In this document: piece by piece, positions 17,013-25,362 of the stretch
How the letters are laid out: each line of letters opens with the position of its first letter
Numbering within the stretch: position 1 is the first letter of the stretch
Origin: Micromonospora coxensis
GTDB lineage: Bacteria > Actinomycetota > Actinomycetes > Mycobacteriales > Micromonosporaceae
Reading direction: 5' to 3'
DNA: 64,000 bases
NCBI RefSeq assembly: GCF_900090295.1
Contig: NZ_LT607753.1
Span: 3,968,001-4,032,000 of the forward strand
Notes under the pieces: generated by a model
Databases searched by the model: none
What the model was told of the DNA's origin: nothing
The model's input: the letters and a program-made list of their open reading frames with translations, nothing else
Program-made: the position numbers and the translations under genes

Positions 17013-17666
17013 GTGTCCACACCAGCCGCCACGACCGGACCGCTGCGCCGCGTTCCGGTGCAGGGTCGAAGTGTCGCGCGGGTCCAGCGGATGCTGGACG
17101 CCTGTGCCGAACTCGTCGACGAAGTGGGGTACGAAGGGCTGACCACCACGCTGCTCGCCGAGCGGGCCGAGGTGGCGATCGGATCGGTCTACCAGTTCTT
17201 CCCGGACAAGCGGGCCATCGTGCAGGCGCTCACCCTGCGCACGATGGAGTCCTACCTGCAGCGGCTCGACGAGCGGTTCGCCTCCGACGACCTGACCCAT
17301 TGGTGGGACGGCGTGGACGCGGGCATCGACGAGTACATCACGATGCACCGCACCGTCCCGGGGTTCCGTACCCTGCACTTCGGCGACGTGGTCGACCTGC
17401 ACCTGCTCGATGAGCAGCGCGACAACAACGGCGTGATCGCCGACCAGCTGGCCCGGGTGCTGACCGAGCGGTTCGGGATGGTCGACGAGCCACGGCTGCG
17501 GTTCTGCCTGGAGATCGCCGTCGAGGCCGCCGACGCCCTGATCAAGCTGGCGTTCCGGCGCAAGCCGGAGGGCGACGAGCGGGTGCTGGCCGAGGCGAAG
17601 GCGCTGATCCGCGAGTACCTGCACCGGCACGTCGACGCACCGGCCGAGCCGGTCGCCCAGGGCTGA
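17013..17666 (+). CDS. TetR-family transcriptional regulator
   Basis: 217 residues. The N-terminal helix-turn-helix is clear: 'RVQRMLDACAELVDEVGYEGLTTTLLAERAEVAIGSVYQFFPDKRAIVQAL'-type spacing around residues 20-70, followed by an all-helical ligand domain. The GTG at 17013 follows a purine-rich GAAGGGGGG; an upstream in-frame ATG at 16974 has no ribosome-binding site. It is divergent from the lactone oxidase and 148 bp from it, so it most likely represses that gene and itself. The ligand is unknown. Confidence 0.88.
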   Translation: MSTPAATTGPLRRVPVQGRSVARVQRMLDACAELVDEVGYEGLTTTLLAERAEVAIGSVYQFFPDKRAIVQALTLRTMESYLQRLDERFASDDLTHWWDGVDAGIDEYITMHRTVPGFRTLHFGDVVDLHLLDEQRDNNGVIADQLARVLTERFGMVDEPRLRFCLEIAVEAADALIKLAFRRKPEGDERVLAEAKALIREYLHRHVDAPAEPVAQG

Positions 17667-17684
17667 CCGCCCGGCCGCCCGGCC

Positions 17685-17711
17685 GCCGCGCCGGACGGCG
17701 TCCGGCGCGGC
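17685..17711. terminator. Bidirectional terminator between tetR and the PLP enzyme gene
   Basis: An 11-bp perfect stem (17685-17695 with 17701-17711) with a 5-nt loop in a 54-bp gap between convergent genes. Confidence 0.7.
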
Positions 17712-17720
17712 GACGCCGGC

Positions 17721-18929
17721 TCAGAGGAAGGCGTGGCCCTCGCCCCGGTACGTGGGCACGACGCCGACGACCTCGTCCCCCTCGACCAGGTGCAGTTCGT
17801 TGACGTGCTCGCAGAGTTCGCCGGCCTTGGCGTGGCGGAACCAGACCCGGTCGCCGACCCGCAACGCGGCGGCCGCCGCCCCGGCCAGCGGCGTCTGCAC
17901 CTCGCCGGCGCCCTCCGTGCCGACCAGCGTCAACCCGGCCGGCAGCCAGGGGCGGGGCAACCGGCTGCGTTCGGCCGGACCCGAGGCGGTCCACCCCCCG
18001 CCCAGCACGGTGACCAGGCCCGGCCCCGGCCGGCGGACCACCGCGCAGGCGAAGAACGCTGCCGGGGTCGGCCGCCAGGCCCGGTACGCGTCGAAGAGCG
18101 TCGGACCGTACAGACCCGATCCCGCGGTGACCTCGGTGACGGCGGGATCGGCGCTGGTGGCGGCCACGCTGCCGGTGCCTCCGCCGTTGACGAACTCCAG
18201 GTCGGCGTGCTCGCGCACCGCCGCGACGGCCGCCCCTCGGCGGGCCAGCAGATCCCGCCACGACCCGCGCTGGGCGATCCGGATCGCGGCGCCCAGCGCG
18301 GCCCGGCCGGGCGGCGCGTCGCCGAGCCCGGCGATCTGCGCCTCGTACGACATCAGCCCGACCAGCCGGAAGCCCGGCCGGGCGGCGACGGTGGCGGCGA
18401 GCGCGCCGGCGGCCCGCGCGCTGTGCACCGGCGAGCGGCGCACCCCGACGTGCACCCGCCCGCCCAGCGGTCGCCAGGAGGCGTCCAGGTCGAGGCAGAC
18501 CCGCAGCTCGGGCCGGCGGCCGGGGGCGCACACCGTGTCGGCGAGGTCGAGCTGCTCGGTCCCGTCGACCATCAGGGTGACCGCCGCGGCGAGCGTCGGG
18601 TCGGCGGCCAGTTCGGCCAGCGCGCGGCGGTCGGCCGTCGGGTAGGCGACCAGGGCGTCACCGGTCACACCGGCACGGACCAGCCAGATCGCCTCGGGCA
18701 GGGTGAACGCCATCACCCCGGCCCAGCCGGGCCGGTCGAGCGCGCGGGTGATCAGCGTGCGGGCCCGGACCGACTTGCTGGCGACGCGGACGGGCTTGCC
18801 GCCGCTGCGAGCGGCCAGCGCGGCGGCGTTGGCGTCGAAGGCGGCGAGGTCGACCACGGCGTACGGCGGGTCGAGGTGGGCGGTCGCCCGGTCGAGGCGC
18901 TCGCGCAGGGTGTCGCTGTCGGTGGCCAC
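17721..18929 (-). CDS. PLP-dependent alanine racemase / D-threonine aldolase-like enzyme
   Basis: 402 residues of fold-type III. The N-terminal TIM-barrel carries the PLP lysine in 'RVASKSVRA' near residue 51 and a later 'MSYEAQIAG' and 'VNGGGTGSV' that line the cofactor pocket. The C-terminal beta domain ends 'VGVVPTYRGEGHAFL', where His and Cys in the last 60 residues (ELCEHVNELH) suggest the metal site of D-threonine/D-serine aldolases and dehydratases. The usual annotation is 'amino acid deaminase/aldolase'; I cannot name the substrate. The GTG at 18929 has TAGCGT 6 nt upstream, so the mRNA may be leaderless. Confidence 0.8.
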   Translation of the reverse strand: MATDSDTLRERLDRATAHLDPPYAVVDLAAFDANAAALAARSGGKPVRVASKSVRARTLITRALDRPGWAGVMAFTLPEAIWLVRAGVTGDALVAYPTADRRALAELAADPTLAAAVTLMVDGTEQLDLADTVCAPGRRPELRVCLDLDASWRPLGGRVHVGVRRSPVHSARAAGALAATVAARPGFRLVGLMSYEAQIAGLGDAPPGRAALGAAIRIAQRGSWRDLLARRGAAVAAVREHADLEFVNGGGTGSVAATSADPAVTEVTAGSGLYGPTLFDAYRAWRPTPAAFFACAVVRRPGPGLVTVLGGGWTASGPAERSRLPRPWLPAGLTLVGTEGAGEVQTPLAGAAAAALRVGDRVWFRHAKAGELCEHVNELHLVEGDEVVGVVPTYRGEGHAFL

Positions 18930-18935
18930 GGGTGC

Positions 18936-18941
18936 ACGCTA
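18936..18941 (-). promoter_or_regulatory. -10 element for leaderless PLP-enzyme gene
   Basis: On the minus strand TAGCGT stands 6 nt before the GTG at 18929; no Shine-Dalgarno lies between. Confidence 0.5.
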
Positions 18942-18957
18942 ACTGTCCGGGGAGTAA

Positions 18958-18971
18958 TGCGAAATACCCTC
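18958..18971 (+). repeat. Shared 14-bp motif, copy 1
   Basis: TGCGAAATACCCTC occurs here and again at 48288-48301, each preceded by GTCCGG 10-11 bp upstream. It lies in the region between the PLP-enzyme gene and tmk. Function unknown. Confidence 0.6.
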
Positions 18972-19032
18972 ATGTCCGTCGGCTGCGCAGGCTGGTCCCC
19001 GCGGCCTACGCTCGGCGAGCAGGAGAATGTCG

Positions 19033-19063
19033 CGGTGGGAAGGCCTCCCACCGGGACTAGAGT
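19033..19063 (+). promoter_or_regulatory. tmk promoter region with inverted repeat
   Basis: CGGTGGGA (19033-19040) and TCCCACCG (19046-19053) form a perfect 8-bp inverted repeat directly before TAGAGT (19058-19063), a possible -10 element. A repressor bound there would block RNA polymerase. Confidence 0.45.
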
Positions 19064-19144
19064 GTTGCACCGGGACCGCCCAGTCTTGGGCCGGCACGTG
19101 GAGGTACGGCCATCGAAAGCCAGCAGAACGGCGAGTCGTCCGGC

Positions 19145-21298
19145 GTGTCGTCGTCCGGGACACAGTCCGACCGGTCCGGGTACGCCGCGATCCGCTCGGT
19201 GCTGCGCATCCGGCCGTTCCGCCGGCTCTGGATCGTGCTCGGCGCGGCCTCCTTCGGCGACTGGCTCGGCCTGCTCGCCACCTCGGTCTTCGCCGCCGCC
19301 CAGGTCTCCGGCAGCACCGCCAAGGGCGCGGCCTTCGGCACGCTGATCGCGGTCCGGCTGCTCCCGGCGCTGGTGCTCGGCCCGGTGGCCGGCGTCCTCG
19401 CCGACCGGTTCGACCGGCGCTGGACGATGGTCATCTGCGACCTGCTGCGCTTCGTGCTGTTCGCCTCGATCCCGCTGCTCGCGCTCACCGGCGCCAGCGG
19501 CGGCGTGGTGGTCACCTGGGCGGCGATCGCCACCTTCCTGATCGAGACGATCACCCTGCTCTGGATCCCGGCCAAGGAGGCCGCGGTCCCCAACCTGATC
19601 CCGCGCGCCCGGCTGGAGACCGCGAACCAGCTCACCCTGATCACCACGTACGGGCTGACCCCGGTGGCCGCCGCCGTCGCCCTGGCGGTGCTGGACCGCA
19701 GCGTCCGCGCGGTGACCGGCGGCGAGATGCCGGGCTGGGCCGAGCCGGCGCAGCTCGCCCTCTGGTTCAACTCGTTCTCCCGGCTGGCCACCGCGCTGGT
19801 GGTGGCGTTCGGGATCAAGGAGATCAGCCAGACCCGGGCCGGTGAACGCGAGCGCACCGAGCAGAGCATGATGCGCCAGTTCACCGAGGGCTGGAAGTTC
19901 ATCAAGCAGACCCCGCTGGTACGCGGCCTGGTGCTCGGCATCTTCGGCGCGTTCGCCGGCGGCGGCATCGTGATCGGCACGGCCAAGTTCTTCGCCGCCT
20001 CGCTCGGCGCCGGTGACGCGGCCTTCTACATGCTCTTCGGCGCGATCTTCATCGGCCTGGCCGTCGGCATCGGGCTCGGCCCGATGATCGTGCGGGACAT
20101 GTCCCGCCGCCGCTGGTTCGGCATGAGCATCGTGCTGGCCAGCGCCTCCGTGCTGGTGCTCGCGTTCGCGATCCACCTGTCCATGGCGATGCTCGGCGCG
20201 ATCATGGTGGGCGCCGGCGCCGGGATGGCCTTCCTCGCCGGCACCACGCTGCTCGGCGGCGAGGTCGCCGACGAGGTGCGCGGCCGGGTCTTCGCGGTGG
20301 TGCAGATCGGCACCCGGCTGGTGCTGATCCTCGCCATCGCGCTGAGCAGCCTCCTGGTCGGCGTCGGCGGCTCCCGCCAGCTCACCATCGCCGACCTGGG
20401 CATCTCCGTCTCCTCGACCCGGCTGCTGCTGCTCGCCGCGGGCGCCGCCGGCATCTTCGCCGGAATCAGCGCCTTCGGCCAGATGGACGACAAGAAGGGC
20501 GTACCCGTCCTCGCCGACCTGTGGGGCTCGATCCGGGGCCGCCCGCTGATGCCGGCCGAGCCCTTCGTCTCCAGCGGGCTCTTCGTGGTCTTCGAGGGCG
20601 GCGAGGGCGCCGGCAAGTCCACCCAGCTGCGCGCGCTCGCCGACCAACTGCGCGGGCAGGGGCGCGAGGTCGTGGTCACCCGCGAGCCGGGCGCGACGCC
20701 GGTGGGGGAGCGGATCCGCTCGCTGGTGCTGGAGAACTCCGCGGTCGACGCGCCCTCCCCGCGCGCCGAGGCGCTGCTCTACGCCGCCGACCGCGCCCAC
20801 CACGTGGCCACCGTGGTCCGGCCGGCGCTGGTACGGGGCGCGGTGGTGATCAGCGACCGGTACGTCGACTCGTCCCTGGCGTACCAGGGGGCCGGCCGGA
20901 CGCTGCCGGTCGAGGAGGTCTCCTGGCTCTCCTCCTGGGCCACCGGCGGCCTCAAGCCCGACCTGGTGGTGCTCCTCGACGTCGACCCGCACACCGGCCT
21001 GTCCCGGGTGGCCTCCCGCAACGAGGGCACCGACCGGCTGGAGGCCGAGTCGCTCGCCTTCCACGAGCGGGTCCGGTACGCCTTCCTCGACCTGGCCGCG
21101 AACGACCCGAAGCGCTACCTGGTGCTCGACGCCTCCCGGCCGGTCGAGGAGATCTCCACCCTGGTCGCCCGCCGGGTGCAGGAGTTCCTGGTCGACCCGG
21201 CCGGGATCGTGCACCCGCGCCCCGCCCACGGGCCGGACACCTCGGTGCAGCCCGAGTTATCCGACGCGGAGCTGGTGACGATGGAGCATCGGACCTGA
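19145..21298 (+). CDS. tmk: MFS transporter domain fused to thymidylate kinase
   Basis: 717 residues. Residues 1-440 form a 12-helix major-facilitator domain; residues about 475-685 are dTMP kinase, which makes dTDP, with the P-loop FEGGEGAGKST near 483, 'TREPGATPVGERIRSLVL' and 'ISDRYVDSSLAYQGAGR'. This fusion is a known actinobacterial arrangement. The next gene (delta') overlaps by TGATG. The start is odd: GTG 19145 has no good ribosome-binding site, while GGAGGT at 19100-19105 is correctly placed for an in-frame ATC at 19112; no standard start codon lies between the upstream stop (19058) and 19145. Confidence 0.92.
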   Translation: MSSSGTQSDRSGYAAIRSVLRIRPFRRLWIVLGAASFGDWLGLLATSVFAAAQVSGSTAKGAAFGTLIAVRLLPALVLGPVAGVLADRFDRRWTMVICDLLRFVLFASIPLLALTGASGGVVVTWAAIATFLIETITLLWIPAKEAAVPNLIPRARLETANQLTLITTYGLTPVAAAVALAVLDRSVRAVTGGEMPGWAEPAQLALWFNSFSRLATALVVAFGIKEISQTRAGERERTEQSMMRQFTEGWKFIKQTPLVRGLVLGIFGAFAGGGIVIGTAKFFAASLGAGDAAFYMLFGAIFIGLAVGIGLGPMIVRDMSRRRWFGMSIVLASASVLVLAFAIHLSMAMLGAIMVGAGAGMAFLAGTTLLGGEVADEVRGRVFAVVQIGTRLVLILAIALSSLLVGVGGSRQLTIADLGISVSSTRLLLLAAGAAGIFAGISAFGQMDDKKGVPVLADLWGSIRGRPLMPAEPFVSSGLFVVFEGGEGAGKSTQLRALADQLRGQGREVVVTREPGATPVGERIRSLVLENSAVDAPSPRAEALLYAADRAHHVATVVRPALVRGAVVISDRYVDSSLAYQGAGRTLPVEEVSWLSSWATGGLKPDLVVLLDVDPHTGLSRVASRNEGTDRLEAESLAFHERVRYAFLDLAANDPKRYLVLDASRPVEEISTLVARRVQEFLVDPAGIVHPRPAHGPDTSVQPELSDAELVTMEHRT

Positions 21299-22536
21299 TG
21301 CCGGACGTCTTCGCCGACCTCGTCGGCCAGGACGAGGCGGTCGACACGCTGCGCCGCGCCGCCGCGTCGGCCGCCGCCGTGCTGCGTGCCGCCCACGAGC
21401 CCGCCCCGGACGCCGACGACCCCGACGGGGACGGCCCCGCCGCCGACCCGGGCGCGGGGATGACCCACGCCTGGATCTTCACCGGGCCGCCCGGGTCCGG
21501 CCGGTCGGTGGCCGCCCGCGCCTTCGCCGCCGCCCTGCAGTGCGTCCACGGCACCGGCTGCGGCGAGTGCCCCGGCTGCCACACCACCATGACGGGCACC
21601 CACGCCGACGTCCGGCTGGTGGTGCCCGAAGGGCTCTCCATCGGGGTGAGCGAGATGCGGGCGCTGGTGCTCCGGGCCGCGAGCACCCCCTCCGGCGGTC
21701 GCTGGCAGATCGTGATCGTCGAGGACGCCGACCGGCTCACCGAGGCGGCCGGCAACGCGCTGCTCAAGGCGGTCGAGGAGCCGCCACCGCGGACCGTCTT
21801 CCTGCTCTGCGCCCCGTCCACCCACCCGGACGACGTGTCGGTGACCATCCGCTCGCGCTGCCGGGTCGTACCGCTGCGGCAGCCGGCGGCCGGCGCGGTG
21901 GCCGAGGTGCTGGTCCGCCGGGACGGCATCGCGCCCGACGTGGCGCACTGGGCGGCGGCGGCCGCGCAGGGGCACGTCGGACGTGCCCGGCGGCTGGCCC
22001 GCGACCCGGAGGCCCGGCAGCGCCGGGACGCCGTGCTGGCGGTGCCGCGCCGGCTCACCGGCGTCGGCACCGCGCTGGACGCGGCGTCCGCCCTGATCGA
22101 GGCGGCCGAGGCGGAGGCCGAGGCGTCCGTCGCCGAGGCCGACGCGGCCGAGCGGGCCGCCCTGCAGACCGCGCTCGGCGCGGGCGGCACCGGGCGGGGC
22201 GCGGCCGGCGCGATGCGCGGCGCCGCCGGGCAGCTCAAGGACCTGGAGAAGCGGCAGAAGTCGCGGGCCACCCGGGCCCAGCGCGACGCGCTCGACCGCG
22301 CCCTGGTCGACCTGGCCGGCTTCTACCGGGACGCGCTCACCATGGCGCTGCGCGCTCCGGTGGCCCCGGTGCACACCGACACCGCCGCGATGGCCGAGGC
22401 GGGCGCGCAGAAGTGGGCGGCCGAGGGCGCGCTGCGGCGGCTGGAGGCCGTGCTGGAGTGCCGCACGGCCATCGAGGCGAACGTCAAGCCGCGGATCGCG
22501 GTCGAGGCGATGATGCTCGCCCTCTGGAAGGGGTAG
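21298..22536 (+). CDS. holB: DNA polymerase III subunit delta'
   Basis: 412 residues of the clamp-loader AAA+ family. It shows 'FADLVGQDEAVDTLRRA' at the start, a P-loop variant TGPPGSGRSVAA (Arg in place of the catalytic Lys, as in ATPase-inactive delta'), a zinc-type Cys set (CVHGTGCGECPGCH) and 'EDADRLTEAAGNALLKAVEEPPPRTVFLL', the sensor 1 region. A 35-residue acidic insertion (about 32-58) is rich in Asp/Ala/Pro. It is overlapped by tmk, a long-conserved pairing. It loads the sliding clamp at the replication fork. Confidence 0.93.
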   Translation: MPDVFADLVGQDEAVDTLRRAAASAAAVLRAAHEPAPDADDPDGDGPAADPGAGMTHAWIFTGPPGSGRSVAARAFAAALQCVHGTGCGECPGCHTTMTGTHADVRLVVPEGLSIGVSEMRALVLRAASTPSGGRWQIVIVEDADRLTEAAGNALLKAVEEPPPRTVFLLCAPSTHPDDVSVTIRSRCRVVPLRQPAAGAVAEVLVRRDGIAPDVAHWAAAAAQGHVGRARRLARDPEARQRRDAVLAVPRRLTGVGTALDAASALIEAAEAEAEASVAEADAAERAALQTALGAGGTGRGAAGAMRGAAGQLKDLEKRQKSRATRAQRDALDRALVDLAGFYRDALTMALRAPVAPVHTDTAAMAEAGAQKWAAEGALRRLEAVLECRTAIEANVKPRIAVEAMMLALWKG

Positions 22537-22643
22537 GGGCCACCCCGGACGGCATCGACAGGCGTCGTGGGCGTGCGGTACGGTCCGGTGTGCCGTGGTG
22601 ACGGTGACGGCACGCAGGGTGAGGTCGGCCGGGGGGAGAACCG

Positions 22644-22970
22644 ATGCCGCGCGAGATCGACGAGGCGTGGATCGAGGAGGCGGTGCGGCGCTATCGCCGT
22701 ATCGAGTCCCTGCAGGCCGAGTTCGACCAGGCGGTCGACACGGTCGAGGTCACCGTCCGCTCCCCCGACGGGCTGGTCGAGGTGGTGGTGACCGCCGGCG
22801 GTCGGATCACCGACGTGCGCTTCCTCGGGCCGCTGCACCACCGCCATCCGCGCGACGTCGCCGGCTCGGTGCAGGCCGCGGTGACCGCCGCCGCGGACGC
22901 CGCCCAGTGGGCCCGGGAGAAGCTGCACAACGAGACCTTCGCGACGTACCGGCCGCTGGCGGGGGCCTGA
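22644..22970 (+). CDS. YbaB/EbfC-family protein
   Basis: 108 residues: a long N-terminal helix (IDEAWIEEAVRRYRRIESLQAEF), three beta strands around 'VTVRSPDGLVEVVVTAGGRITDVRF' and a C-terminal helix, the YbaB/EbfC fold, whose members bind DNA as dimers. GGGGGGAG precedes the ATG. The stop overlaps the next start (TGATG, 22968-22972). In many actinobacteria YbaB paralogues stand beside small type VII secretion-type genes, as here; this copy is probably such a partner rather than the recR-linked one. I infer a link to the next two genes. Confidence 0.85.
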   Translation: MPREIDEAWIEEAVRRYRRIESLQAEFDQAVDTVEVTVRSPDGLVEVVVTAGGRITDVRFLGPLHHRHPRDVAGSVQAAVTAAADAAQWAREKLHNETFATYRPLAGA

Positions 22971-23275
22971 TGGACACGCTGCGCGCCCTCGCCGCCCGGC
23001 TGGAGGAGGCCAGCGCCACCCTGGCCGTGCTCTCCCGCACGGTCACCGCCGCCGACCCGGCCCATCCGGCCTTCGGCGCCGACGCCCCGGGCCGACCGGG
23101 GGAGATCGGCCGGGCCCTGCACCGGCAGTGGACCGCCGCCACCGGCGACCGGGCCCGCGAGGCGAGCGCCGCCTCGGCCCGGCTCGCCGCCGCGGCCTCC
23201 GCCGTGCGCAGCGCCGCCGACCGCTACGCCGGCGCCGACGACACCGCCCGACGCCGGCTGCCCGGGGATCGCTGA
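22970..23275 (+). CDS. EspC/WXG100-like small helical protein (type VII secretion-type)
   Basis: 101 residues, all helical in two long helices separated by a Pro/Gly turn, with no signal peptide. The C-terminus carries YAGAD, which fits the YxxxD/E export signal used by type VII (ESX) substrates, in the setting 'AADRYAGADDTARRRL' typical of EspC-like DUF2580 proteins. It overlaps both neighbours by one base (TGATG). I infer it is exported, or handled as an ESX-like helical pair with the next protein. No ESX machinery genes lie in the window. Confidence 0.65.
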   Translation: MDTLRALAARLEEASATLAVLSRTVTAADPAHPAFGADAPGRPGEIGRALHRQWTAATGDRAREASAASARLAAAASAVRSAADRYAGADDTARRRLPGDR

Positions 23276-23943
23276 TGGACGCCCTCGACCGGCTCGCCGA
23301 ACCCGGCCTGGACCTGCTCCGCCGGGTCGACCGGCTGCTCGCCGCCGGCGCTCCGGAGGGGCACCGGCTCTGGCCGCTGCTGCGCCGCATGCAGGTGCTC
23401 CCCGGCGACGCGCTGCGCGCCTTCCTCGACCTGCACCCCGCGCCGCTGGCGACCGCCGGGCACGCGGTGCGCCGGCTCGTTCGGGGGTACGACGACGCCT
23501 CCGCCGCCCTGACCGATCCGGGCCTGTGGTCCGGTCCGGCCGCGTCGGCGTACGACGAGGCCCGCTCGGCGCTGCTGCGCCATCTCGACGAGGGGCCGGA
23601 GAGCCTGGTCGGGCGGCTGGAGTCGACCGCCGGGTACGCCGACGCCCTGGCCCACTGGGTGGAGGGGAGCCGGTTGGCGGTGGCCCGGGTGCTCGCCGAG
23701 GTCGTCGGCTCCGCCGAGGCGGTACGCGTGCACGCCGCCAGCGCCCCCGGCGCGGAACCCGGTCCGGGCGCCCTCGCGGCGGCGGAGATCGCCACCCGGG
23801 TGCTCTCGGTGCTCGGTGTGGCGTACGACGGCGCGGAGACGCTGCTGCGGCAGTGGTCGCCGAGCCTGGCCGAGTCGACGTGGCGCGGGCCGGCCGGCGC
23901 GACCGGGGTCCGCTACGACGGCACGCTGCGGGTGGGCCGCTGA
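23275..23943 (+). CDS. WXG-motif helical protein, possible ESX partner
   Basis: 222 residues, nearly all helix. In the middle, 'DPGLWSGPAASAYDEARSALL' has the Trp-x-Gly turn between two helices that defines WXG100-like proteins, but the protein is more than twice their usual length. A second WRGPAG near the C-terminus repeats the turn. It may be a fused pair of hairpins or an LXG/PPE-like substrate. It is the last gene of the ybaB-espC-like set. No family I can name with confidence; the context is the main support. Confidence 0.6.
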   Translation: MDALDRLAEPGLDLLRRVDRLLAAGAPEGHRLWPLLRRMQVLPGDALRAFLDLHPAPLATAGHAVRRLVRGYDDASAALTDPGLWSGPAASAYDEARSALLRHLDEGPESLVGRLESTAGYADALAHWVEGSRLAVARVLAEVVGSAEAVRVHAASAPGAEPGPGALAAAEIATRVLSVLGVAYDGAETLLRQWSPSLAESTWRGPAGATGVRYDGTLRVGR

Positions 23944-24197
23944 TCCTCCGGTGGGACGGGCCACGACGCCGCGCGCGGCGCCCGGACCGGCCGGGCCCGG
24001 CGGCGACGCCGTGGCCTCTTCCCTGCACCCCCCGCAGGTCTGATTCCACTCAACGCCCACCTCGGCCGTCTGTCCTCCGGCACCGGCCGGATTCCACCGT
24101 CCGGGCGAGGGGTGGGGGCACGGGTCGTCGGCCGTGGACGACTGCACGGCGTGACCGGCCGGCGACGGGCGGGCCGGTGGTGGCCGGTCGTCCGTCG

Positions 24198-24203
24198 TAG
24201 GGT
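24198..24203 (+). promoter_or_regulatory. -10 element for leaderless PSP1 gene
   Basis: TAGGGT is 7 nt before ATG 24211. The spacer contains GGAG, too close to serve well as a ribosome-binding site. Confidence 0.5.
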
Positions 24204-24210
24204 GGAGCGC

Positions 24211-25071
24211 ATGGGCATGCTCTGCGCGGTCAGCTTCAACCGGTACGGGCGCCTCTACTACCTGGACCCGGGTGAGTGGCGTCCGCAGGTCGGTGACCGG
24301 GTGCTGGTGCCGACCGACGACGGCCCCGAGGTGGCGGAGTGCGTCTGGGCCGCCCAGTGGGTCACCGAGGACACCGACGGCTTCCCGAAGCTGGCCGGGC
24401 CGGCGCAGGAGGAGGACCTGCGCCGCGACGAGCTGCTGCGCCGGCGCAAGGCCGAGGCCAAGGTGGCGGCGAAGCGGCTGATCCGGGAGCACGGGCTGCC
24501 GATGAAGGTGGTCGCCGTCGACCACGTGCTCGGCACCGCCGAGGGCTCCGGCGACCGGACCACCGTCTACTTCACCGCCCCGCACCGGGTCGACTTCCGC
24601 TCGCTGGTCCGCGACCTCGGCGCGACCCTGCACTGCCGGGTGGAGCTGCGCCAGCTCTCGGCCCGCGACTCGGCCCGGGTGCAGGGCGGCATCGGCTCCT
24701 GCGGGCGCGACCTGTGCTGCGCGACCTTCCTCACCGACTTCGAGCCGGTCACCATCCGGATGGCGAAGGACCAGGACCTGCCGCTGAACCCGCTGCGGAT
24801 CTCCGGCGCCTGCGGCCGGCTGATGTGCTGCCTGAAGTACGAACATCCGTTGTACGCCACGTTCGCCGAGTCCGCCCCGGCGATCGGTGCCCGCGTCACC
24901 ACGCCGGAGGGGGAGGGCCGGGTGGTCGGCCACAGCGTCCCGAGGGACGCGGTGACCGTCCGTCTGGACGCGGACGGCTCGCGCTCCATGTGCTCCCGCG
25001 CCGACGTCTGCGGTTCCCGCCGCGCCTACGAGAGCCGTGAGCTGCCCGGCCCGGAGGGCGCCGCGCGATGA
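24211..25071 (+). CDS. PSP1-domain protein (RicT/YaaT-like)
   Basis: 286 residues. The PSP1 domain runs from about 60 to 150. Before and after it are the Cys-rich segments of RicT, CGRDLCC and CGRLMCC, in the order 'GSCGRDLCCATFLTDF ... SGACGRLMCCLKYEH'. In Bacillus, RicT with RicA and RicF controls RNase Y and sporulation and carries Fe-S clusters; actinobacteria lack the partners, so the role here is unclear. ATG 24211 is chosen by the leaderless promoter; ATG 24217 is two codons on. Its place after the delta' gene is conserved in actinobacteria. Confidence 0.88.
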   Translation: MGMLCAVSFNRYGRLYYLDPGEWRPQVGDRVLVPTDDGPEVAECVWAAQWVTEDTDGFPKLAGPAQEEDLRRDELLRRRKAEAKVAAKRLIREHGLPMKVVAVDHVLGTAEGSGDRTTVYFTAPHRVDFRSLVRDLGATLHCRVELRQLSARDSARVQGGIGSCGRDLCCATFLTDFEPVTIRMAKDQDLPLNPLRISGACGRLMCCLKYEHPLYATFAESAPAIGARVTTPEGEGRVVGHSVPRDAVTVRLDADGSRSMCSRADVCGSRRAYESRELPGPEGAAR

Positions 25072-25107
25072 TCGACGTGCCTCGTCGCTCGCGGTAGTGA
25101 TCTTGCG

Positions 25108-25362
25108 GTGGGCGTGAGGAACATCTGGCGCGTGGACGACGTGAGAGCCCGGGTCGCCGACCACGACGAGCCGGTGACCTTCTTCTGCGGGGGCTCACGG
25201 ACCTTCCACGCGTTCATCGACCTGTTCGACGGCGTCTTCGTCCTCGACCTGATGCCGTCTTCCGGCAAGGAGGCACATCGGCGGTACGCGCGCGGTTCAG
25301 GCGTCCGCCAGGTCTGGCGAGGAGGATGCGCTACCGCGGTGGCGGCGGTCCGGGGGCGGTGA
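25108..25362 (+). pseudogene. Truncated nucleotide-kinase-like gene remnant
   Basis: The reading frame beginning 'NIWRVDDVRARVADHDEPVTFFCGG' and continuing to 'FIDLFDGVFVLDL' matches, from memory, the middle of small actinobacterial AAA/shikimate-kinase-like proteins of about 180 residues. The expected N-terminal P-loop is absent upstream (the preceding 36 bp belong to no such domain) and the text changes abruptly after 'FVLDL' into an unrelated Arg-rich tail. Both ends are therefore missing. The 3' end overlaps the convergent reductase gene by 32 bp. A search with the translated middle part would settle the family. Confidence 0.5.

Noticed and set aside
18752..21229. 825-residue frame antisense to tmk
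   Set aside because: Shadow of the MFS-Tmk gene; low-complexity Gly/Ala/Asp/Arg sequence.
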